Of a stretch of 12,935 nucleotides of DNA, positions 8,378 to 12,935 are shown piece by piece. A program made the translations under genes and the position numbers. Position 1 is the first letter of the stretch, and each line of letters begins with the position of its first letter. The notes under the pieces were generated by a model. The model was not told the origin of the DNA, did not search any database, and saw nothing but the letters and a program-made list of their open reading frames with translations. This DNA comes from JALOOE01 sp964423545 (GTDB taxonomy: Bacteria; Chloroflexota; Anaerolineae; CG2-30-64-16): the NCBI GenBank assembly GCA_964423545.1, contig CAYRFV010000154.1, positions 1 to 12,935 on the forward strand, read 5' to 3'.

Positions 8378-8397
8378 CGCGGCGCGAGGGCGCCGCG
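8378..8397 (-). terminator. Hairpin, probable terminator of the FAD oxidoreductase operon
   Basis: Perfect 8-bp GC-rich stem: CGCGGCGC at 8378-8385 pairs with GCGCCGCG at 8390-8397 around a 4-nt loop. On the minus strand it lies about 11 nt after the TAG stop (8409-8411) and is followed by GGTTTGACC, so the U-tract is only three long. It may be an intrinsic terminator of low strength or a 3'-end stabiliser. Confidence 0.5.
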
Positions 8398-8409
8398 CCC
8401 GTCGGGCGC
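8395..8409 (-). other. Second, overlapping hairpin at the FAD oxidoreductase stop codon
   Basis: GCGCCC at 8395-8400 pairs with GGGCGC at 8404-8409 around a 3-nt loop. It shares bases 8395-8397 with the 8378-8397 stem, so both cannot form fully at once. It begins on the last base of the stop codon, which a terminating ribosome would cover. Confidence 0.4.
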
Positions 8410-9713
8410 TAGACGTCTCTGGCGATCGCCTCCGCGGCCTGACGTGCGTGGCGCGACACCGATTCGCCATTCGTCAGCGCCGGGTAAATCTGCGCCGTCG
8501 TTGCCAGGTAGAGGTTCTGCACCGGCGTCTCGATGGCCGGAATCAGGTGCGTTGAGTTCAATAAGTGCAGCGGTTCGACATAACGCTCGCGATTGACCAG
8601 GAAGTAGCGAACCGACCCCGGGTCAAAGTCTGGGAACATCGCTTTCAGGTTGTCCAGCCACACCTTGCGGATTTCGTCGTCGGTCATCTTCTGCCACGCG
8701 CTGCCTGGAGCCGTGTACTTCGGCAAGTAGACCAGGTGGTGGCCGCCGACATACTGGGGATCGATGTAAGTCGTCGTCTCGATCACGCCCGTGAAGGGGA
8801 TGCGGTCATCGGTAATGTTCAGCGTCCAATAACCGGTGAGCGGGCGATCCAGCACCAGCAGCGGTGCGATGATGCCCAGGTAGTCGGTCTTGTCCAGGTA
8901 GTCATGGTATTCTGGGCTGGCGCCGGGAATCAGCCGGCGGAAGATCGGCGCTTGAACCGTTGCGACCACAGCGTCGTAGGACTGGACAGCGCCCTCGCGG
9001 CGGATGCCGACAGCGCGGCCATCCTCGATCACAATCTCCTGCACCGGACGGCGGAGGTGAATCTGACCGCCGGCCGCCTGGACGCGCTCGGCCATCGCCT
9101 GGATCAGCGTCAAGTAGCCGCCGATCAGGTGGCCCGCCTCTTCTTTCTGGTTCGCGCCGCTGCGCGTCGACTTCATGCGCACCAGGCGCGACCAGATGTA
9201 GGTCGCCGGCGCGTCGGCGTAGTTGCCGTCGAATTTGGCCTTGAGCATCGGCCGCCAGATATTCTCGTAGGTTCGCTGACCGCTCCAGCGCATCAGCCAG
9301 TCCTGCACGCTGATCCCCTCCAGCTCGTGCCAGTCGCGCACGAATTGGGCGTTGAGCACGGTCAGTCCCAGCCGGAAGCGGTCGATCCAGCCCAATGGCG
9401 GGAAACGCAGGAACTCCATCATGCTGTTCATCGAGTAGATGGCGCCGTTGTAGTAGAAGCCCATCCTTGTTTCGCGGAATCGAAGCCTATCGGCGATTCC
9501 CAGTTCGTCGCACAACTGGCGCAGGTGGCCGTCGCTCGACAGGATCGCATGGTAGAAGCGGTCCACAGCCGTGCCGTCATCGAGGATCAGCGGTCCGGCC
9601 AGCCCACCCAGCGCAGGTGAAGCCTCGAAGATCTCGACTTTGATGCCCTGCCTGGACAGGAAATAGCCCAGGCTGATGCCCATGATCCCCCCGCCGATGA
9701 TCCCAACGTTCAT
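8409..9713 (-). CDS. FAD-dependent (amine oxidase-like) oxidoreductase
   Basis: 434 residues from the ATG at 9711-9713. The frame stays open upstream to 9926, but that part lies on top of the epimerase gene, is Arg-rich without family character, and the true N-terminus is MNVGIIGGGIMG. The GGGIMG at 7-12 with E30 at the end of the second strand is the Rossmann fold for the ADP part of FAD; ALGGLAGPL at 34-42 is the usual next motif. The C-terminal NLYLATTAQIYPALTNGESV (400-419) fits the end of the FAD site in protoporphyrinogen oxidase/UDP-galactopyranose mutase-like flavoproteins. The substrate is unknown. The start overlaps the epimerase stop by 4 bp (ATGA) with little Shine-Dalgarno, so translation is probably coupled, suggesting a role in the same sugar or lipid-carrier pathway. 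A hairpin follows the stop. Confidence 0.85.
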   Translation of the reverse strand: MNVGIIGGGIMGISLGYFLSRQGIKVEIFEASPALGGLAGPLILDDGTAVDRFYHAILSSDGHLRQLCDELGIADRLRFRETRMGFYYNGAIYSMNSMMEFLRFPPLGWIDRFRLGLTVLNAQFVRDWHELEGISVQDWLMRWSGQRTYENIWRPMLKAKFDGNYADAPATYIWSRLVRMKSTRSGANQKEEAGHLIGGYLTLIQAMAERVQAAGGQIHLRRPVQEIVIEDGRAVGIRREGAVQSYDAVVATVQAPIFRRLIPGASPEYHDYLDKTDYLGIIAPLLVLDRPLTGYWTLNITDDRIPFTGVIETTTYIDPQYVGGHHLVYLPKYTAPGSAWQKMTDDEIRKVWLDNLKAMFPDFDPGSVRYFLVNRERYVEPLHLLNSTHLIPAIETPVQNLYLATTAQIYPALTNGESVSRHARQAAEAIARDV

Positions 9714-10843
9714 GCAGACCGTTCCATTTCCACCAGCCCACCCTCCGTCGCAGCCCCACTTCCGGTGCGCGGCCGGCCGAAGCGCACGTCCTGCTCCGTC
9801 AGGATGCGAGCGATGCGGCTGCCCGCATCGCCGTCGCCGAAGATCGGCGGCCGCTGCGGAGGCGGCTCGAAGGCGCCCCACGCGCTGACGATTCGCCTGG
9901 CATCTGCGCCCACCAGCCGGTTCCAACCGGCTGCGACGGTCTCAGTCCATTCGGTTTCCTCGCGCAGCGTCAAACACGGCACGCCGAGGAAGTACGCCTC
10001 GCGCTGTACGCCGCCGGAATCCGTGGCGATCAGCCGGGCATTTTCTTCGAGCACGATCATATCGAAGTAGCCGACTGGGTCGATCAGGCGAACATGCGCA
10101 CCGAAGTGCACCCCGGCTCGTTCGAGCGCCTTGCGCGTGCGCGGGTGCGCGGGGAACACCACAGTCTCCCGCAGTTGGTTCAGCGCATCGGCGATCTGCC
10201 GGAGCCGGGATGGGTCGTCGGTGTTGGCTGCACGGTGCACAGTGACCAGTGCATAATCACGGGGCTGGAGTTCCAGCCGCGCCAGCGCATCCGACTTGCG
10301 CCGGGCGATCGGCCGATTCCAGAGCATCGCGTCCAGCATGACATCGCCCACCCAGTGCACCTGTGCGTCGATTCCTTCTGCGGCCAGCCGGCGCACGGCG
10401 GATTGGCTGGCGCAGAAGTAGATGTCGGCAAGGCAATCGGCGACCAGGCGATTGATCTCCTCCGGCATGCGGCGATCATAGCTGCGTTCTCCGGCCTCGA
10501 CGTGCGCAGTCGGAATGTGCAACTTGGCGGCTGCCAGCGCGCCGGCCACCGTCGAGTTGGTGTCTCCGCGCACGATGACGAGATCGGGCTGCTCTTTGAG
10601 CAGGACCTCTTCCAGCCGCACCAGGATCTCCGCGGTCTGGCGCGCGTGGGAGCCTGAGCCCACCTCGAGATTGTAGTCCGGCGCAGGAATCTCCAGTTCG
10701 TCGAAAAATGTCTGAGACATCTGGTAGTCATAATGCTGGCCGGTATGGATCAGCAGTTCTCGGTGCGCGACGCGCAACGCCCGGCTCACCGGCGCGGCCT
10801 GGATAAACTCGGGCCGCGCACCGACGATGGAAACGATCTTCAT
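9710..10843 (-). CDS. Non-hydrolysing UDP-N-acetylglucosamine 2-epimerase family protein, WbpI-like subtype
   Basis: 377 residues, the usual family length; cytoplasmic. Family motifs in order: GARPEFIQAAPVSR 8-21, HTGQHYD 33-39, RGDTNST 92-98 (D94), HVEAGERS 114-121 (E116), RRMPEEINR 124-132, TVHRAAN 201-207 (H203), PAHPRT 231-236, TDSGGVQREAYFLGVPCLTLR 274-294. D94, E116, E128/E129 and H203 match the acidic and His residues tied to catalysis in WecB-type enzymes. The reaction inverts C2 of UDP-GlcNAc or a derivative. GARP(E/Q)FI, RSYDRRMPEE and REETEWTE rather than WecB's TERPE pattern fit the WbpI branch, which acts on UDP-diacetamido-glucuronate; the substrate is therefore open. The ATG at 10841-10843 has GAGGG just upstream and sits 6 bp after the EamA-like stop; the stop overlaps the next gene by 4 bp. 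Confidence 0.9.
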   Translation of the reverse strand: MKIVSIVGARPEFIQAAPVSRALRVAHRELLIHTGQHYDYQMSQTFFDELEIPAPDYNLEVGSGSHARQTAEILVRLEEVLLKEQPDLVIVRGDTNSTVAGALAAAKLHIPTAHVEAGERSYDRRMPEEINRLVADCLADIYFCASQSAVRRLAAEGIDAQVHWVGDVMLDAMLWNRPIARRKSDALARLELQPRDYALVTVHRAANTDDPSRLRQIADALNQLRETVVFPAHPRTRKALERAGVHFGAHVRLIDPVGYFDMIVLEENARLIATDSGGVQREAYFLGVPCLTLREETEWTETVAAGWNRLVGADARRIVSAWGAFEPPPQRPPIFGDGDAGSRIARILTEQDVRFGRPRTGSGAATEGGLVEMERSA

Positions 10844-10849
10844 GCGCCC

Positions 10850-11260
10850 TCAGCTTCGCGAGATCAAGAACACACCCAGTCCGACGACAACCGTGCCCAA
10901 CAGCCGCAGCGGTGTGATGTTTTCGTGGAAAAGGAACCACGAGGCTGCCAGCATCACCACGTAGCTCAGGCTGGCAAAGGGGTAGGCAAAGCTGAGGTCG
11001 ACACGCGAGAGCGCAACCAGCCAGAACAGGGTGCCGCAGACGTAGATCAACAGGCCTATCACGACGTACGGATTGGTGGCGATTCGCCAGATGATGCCGC
11101 CCACCTGTTCAAGACTCAGGGTCAGCGGACCCATGCTGCTCATACCTTTCTTGAGCAGGATCTGCCCCAACGCGCCAGCGAGTACGGAGATGAGGATGTA
11201 AATGATCGCCAGGTTCATTCTATTTGCCCCTTTTCGTGCCATGGTGTGTGTCAAGTCCAC
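10850..11260 (-). CDS. Small EamA/SMR-type four-helix membrane protein, ArnE/ArnF-like candidate lipid-sugar flippase
   Basis: 136 residues if translated from the GTG at 11260, which I chose because AAGGAGG lies at 11268-11274 with a 7-nt spacer. An in-frame ATG at 11218 has a weaker AAGGGG, would give 122 residues, and starts right at helix 1 as small homologues usually do, so it remains a real alternative. Four hydrophobic helices are visible. From the 11218 start, GQILLKKG at 18-25 and SRVDLSFAYPFASLSYVVML at 71-90, then FHENIT at 97-102, are typical of the DMT superfamily half-size proteins. ArnE/ArnF move undecaprenyl-phosphate-aminoarabinose across the inner membrane. Following directly after a polyprenyl-phosphate-type GT2 (10-bp overlap), a similar job is likely. 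Other DMT roles such as small-molecule export are possible. Confidence 0.8.
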   Translation of the reverse strand: MDLTHTMARKGANRMNLAIIYILISVLAGALGQILLKKGMSSMGPLTLSLEQVGGIIWRIATNPYVVIGLLIYVCGTLFWLVALSRVDLSFAYPFASLSYVVMLAASWFLFHENITPLRLLGTVVVGLGVFLISRS

Positions 11261-12030
11261 TGATGCGCCTCCTTGGTTTCGACGGGTGGGTTGATGGGCG
11301 CCAGGTGCAGGCGATACAGCAGAACTTTGCCCTGGAAACCCAGATGCGCCCTGATCGTGCGCATCAGCTTGGCCTTCGATGTGCCGAAGACTCGACGGTG
11401 GAGGACGGCCGGGTATTCGGCAACGCGGTAGCCCATCAGCATCGCCTTGACCATCAACTCCGTGCCGCCCAGGAAACCATCGGCCTGGAACTGGACCCGT
11501 TCGATGACTTCGCGCCGATACGCCCGAAACAGCGCCGTGTAGGTGTAGATACGATGATTGACCAGCACGCGATACAGCATCGATGCGCCCTGGCTGAGCA
11601 CCAAGCGATACCTGGGCACCCCGGCCACCCCACCCTCGGGATGATAGGGGGAGGCCGTCACGATGTCGATCCCCGGCGTCAGCCGGGCCAACAGCTCCGG
11701 GATGCCGGTGAACCGATAGGTCCCGTCGCTGTCGGTGGTGACGACGAGTGCCCCGCGACTCGCCGCCAGTCCGGTGCGCAGCGCTGCGCCCAGGCCGCGG
11801 TTCACCTCGTGTTGTTCGAAGCGCACCAGTGGGTTATTGCCCGGTTGGCTGCGGCTCTCGAACGCACGATGGAGCGCGTCCCAGGTGTCGTCGGTGCTGC
11901 CGTCATCTACGAAGATGACCTCGATTGACCGATCGGGGGCCAACGCCTCCAGCACGGGAAAGAGCTCATCAGTGAGCTTTCCCACGTTATCCGCTTCATT
12001 ATAGCAGGGGATGACCACGGACAGATCCAT
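11251..12030 (-). CDS. GT2 family glycosyltransferase, DPM1/ArnC-like (polyprenyl-phosphate sugar synthase candidate)
   Basis: 259 residues from the ATG at 12028-12030, supported by GGAGG at 12038-12042 with a 7-nt spacer; upstream open frame to 12219 overlaps the radical SAM gene and lacks family character. GT-A motifs: SVVIPCYNEADN 4-15, FVDDGSTDDTWDAL 40-53, NRGLGAALRTGL 77-88, DSDGTYRF 100-107 (the DxD metal site), FGTSKAKL 215-222. There are no strong membrane helices, and the length is like soluble DPM1 rather than ArnC, which carries a membrane tail. Such enzymes transfer a hexose from a nucleotide sugar to polyprenyl phosphate at the inner membrane face. It overlaps the EamA-like gene by 10 bp, and its last codons hold that gene's AAGGAGG. 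The sugar is unknown; direct transfer to a glycan chain is the alternative. Confidence 0.85.
   Translation of the reverse strand: MDLSVVIPCYNEADNVGKLTDELFPVLEALAPDRSIEVIFVDDGSTDDTWDALHRAFESRSQPGNNPLVRFEQHEVNRGLGAALRTGLAASRGALVVTTDSDGTYRFTGIPELLARLTPGIDIVTASPYHPEGGVAGVPRYRLVLSQGASMLYRVLVNHRIYTYTALFRAYRREVIERVQFQADGFLGGTELMVKAMLMGYRVAEYPAVLHRRVFGTSKAKLMRTIRAHLGFQGKVLLYRLHLAPINPPVETKEAHQWT
11268..11274 (-). promoter_or_regulatory. Strong Shine-Dalgarno for the EamA-like gene inside the GT2 coding end
   Basis: AAGGAGG on the minus strand, a full match to the anti-Shine-Dalgarno, encoded within the final codons of the GT2 gene (around Lys-Glu-Ala). It lies 7 nt before a GTG at 11260 and favours that start over the downstream ATG at 11218. 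Confidence 0.6.
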
Positions 12031-12098
12031 TCTGCTTCCTCCATCTCGACGGGAGATCTTCGCCGGCTGCCGACCGCTGGGGTCCTGCGGCTGGGCGA

Positions 12099-12935
12099 TC
12101 ATCCCCGCGACGTCATGAACCGCAAGGTCTGCCAGCCGACCCCCAAGGCGCTCTTGAAGCCTTCCCAGGTGTTCATCCCCTTGACGAAGGTGAGCATGGG
12201 GCCAGGGCGCAGCGACCACTCACGCGTGGCGCGTTTCTGCCAGTATTCCAGTCGTTCCGCCGGCAGGTCGGCATAATCCAGCACGGTGGATTGGTCCATA
12301 TCGACCTGCTCCCAGTTGGTGCCGGGGCGGAACCAGCCATTCTCGACCACCTCGTAGAAGAACGGGGTGCCGGGGTACGGCGCGGCGATGTGGAACAGCG
12401 CGATATCCAGGGGAAGCTCCTTGGCATAGGCGATGGTTTCCTGGATCGACGCTTCGGTTTCGCCCGGCAGTCCGATGATGAAGTAGCCCCAGTTGTTGAT
12501 GCCAGCTGCCTTGGACCATCTCAGCGCCTTGAACGCCTGCTCCTTGCGATAACCTTTGCGGATGCGCTTGAGAATCAACTCGTTGGCGCTCTCGATGCCC
12601 CAAGAAATGTACCAGCATCCGGCTCGCCCCATCAGCTTCAGCATCTCCTCGTCCACGTAGTCCACCCGGCTGTTGCAGGTCCATCGGACCTTGAGCCCGG
12701 ACTCGAGGATCAAGTTGCACAGCTCGACGACCTGCTGGCGGTTCACCGTGAACAGATCGGCGTACATATGTACGTTGTGAATGCCCAGGTCGGACAGCAC
12801 CTTGAGCTCCTCCAGAATCAGGTGCGGCGACCGGATGCGCACACTGGTCTGATAGCTGACGTGCTTGATGCAGAACTTGCAGCCGGCCGGGCAGCCGCGA
12901 CTGGTGACGATGAAGGTGAACGGCCCCTTGATCAT
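12099..12935 (-). CDS. Radical SAM protein, B12-binding type (N-terminus outside window)
   Basis: The last 278 residues are visible and the frame is open through the window edge; the ATG at 12933-12935 is most likely an internal Met, because relatives carry a cobalamin-binding domain of 150 residues or more before this point. SRGCPAGCKFC contains the CxxxCxxC cluster motif (visible residues 15, 19, 22) for the 4Fe-4S/SAM site. Further barrel features are DLGIHNVHMYADLFTVN, VRWTCNSRVDYV, WGIESANELILKRIRKGY and GYFIIGLPGET, the last typical of the BchE/HpnJ-like radical SAM class. The C-terminal part (APYPGTPFFYEVVENGWF) also fits that class. Chemistry could be methylation or carbon-skeleton modification; the substrate cannot be read from sequence. 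It lies 68 bp upstream of the GT2 gene, with no promoter I can see between them, so it probably heads or belongs to the same operon. Confidence 0.85.
   Translation of the reverse strand: MIKGPFTFIVTSRGCPAGCKFCIKHVSYQTSVRIRSPHLILEELKVLSDLGIHNVHMYADLFTVNRQQVVELCNLILESGLKVRWTCNSRVDYVDEEMLKLMGRAGCWYISWGIESANELILKRIRKGYRKEQAFKALRWSKAAGINNWGYFIIGLPGETEASIQETIAYAKELPLDIALFHIAAPYPGTPFFYEVVENGWFRPGTNWEQVDMDQSTVLDYADLPAERLEYWQKRATREWSLRPGPMLTFVKGMNTWEGFKSALGVGWQTLRFMTSRG

Noticed and set aside
8565..9620. Long plus-strand open frame (351 codons) opposite the FAD oxidoreductase
   Set aside because: The minus strand has clear FAD motifs end to end here. The plus-strand translation shows no family motif and is the usual antisense shadow in high-GC DNA.
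9714..9926. N-terminal extension of the FAD oxidoreductase frame
   Set aside because: It lies inside the epimerase gene, is Arg/Ala-rich, and the Rossmann strand begins right at the ATG at 9713.
12031..12219. N-terminal extension of the GT2 frame
   Set aside because: It overlaps the radical SAM coding end. The ATG at 12030 has GGAGG upstream and starts directly with the GT-A first strand.
12933..12935. ATG at the window edge as the true start of the radical SAM gene
   Set aside because: It coincides with the sequence end, and the class normally has a long N-terminal cobalamin-binding domain before the CxxxCxxC motif.
1..12935. Mobile elements, CRISPR arrays, tRNA or rRNA genes
   Set aside because: No transposase or integrase reading frames, no spaced direct repeats, and no tRNA or rRNA-like sequence were seen on either strand.

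Overview
The window is about 13 kb of high-GC bacterial DNA. Every gene I can support lies on the minus strand, and reading in that direction the genes run from the right end to the left end. There are nine protein genes, two of them cut by the window edges. I see no RNA genes, insertion sequences, CRISPR arrays or origins, and no gene-free stretch exceeds about 150 bp. Three features point to Chloroflexota of the Anaerolineae/Caldilineae kind. These are a doubled C-terminal 'GWN(L/M)I...DPWKrYdP...GYWI' module on an exported enzyme, a large exported deacetylase-like protein running into a Big_5-type Ig-like domain, and a soluble GT2 with a DSDGTYRF signature. The assignment rests on remembered family distribution and is moderately confident.

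Layout in transcription order. Unit 1 (12935 to 8409) holds a B12-type radical SAM protein (5' end outside the window), a DPM1/ArnC-like GT2 glycosyltransferase, a small four-helix EamA/ArnE-like membrane protein, a non-hydrolysing UDP-GlcNAc 2-epimerase of the WbpI-like subtype, and an FAD-dependent oxidoreductase. The last four are tightly packed: 10-bp overlap, 6-bp gap, 4-bp ATGA overlap. The unit ends in GC-rich hairpins. Unit 2 (8263 to 7019) is a PIG-V-like membrane mannosyltransferase. Unit 3 starts from a promoter with a perfect TATAAT at about 6960. It holds a Tat-exported GH38 (alpha-mannosidase-like) enzyme and an O-antigen ligase/polymerase-like membrane protein with a TPR tail. 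After a 124-bp gap comes the large exported NodB-like protein that leaves the window at position 1.

Taken together this looks like a cell-surface or extracellular polysaccharide/glycoconjugate locus. The epimerase would make an N-acetyl-mannosamine-type nucleotide sugar. The GT2 could charge a polyprenyl phosphate, the EamA-like protein could move it across the membrane, and the PIG-V-like GT-C enzyme could use it outside. The Wzy/WaaL-like protein would polymerise or ligate the chain, and the exported GH38 and deacetylase-like proteins would trim or modify it. The most unusual points are the apparent GT2 + flippase + GT-C lipid-linked sugar module, the exported GH38 protein whose expected catalytic Asp appears to be Glu, and the altered metal-site motifs of the deacetylase-like protein. 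Initiating transferase, Wzx and Wzz genes are not in the window.
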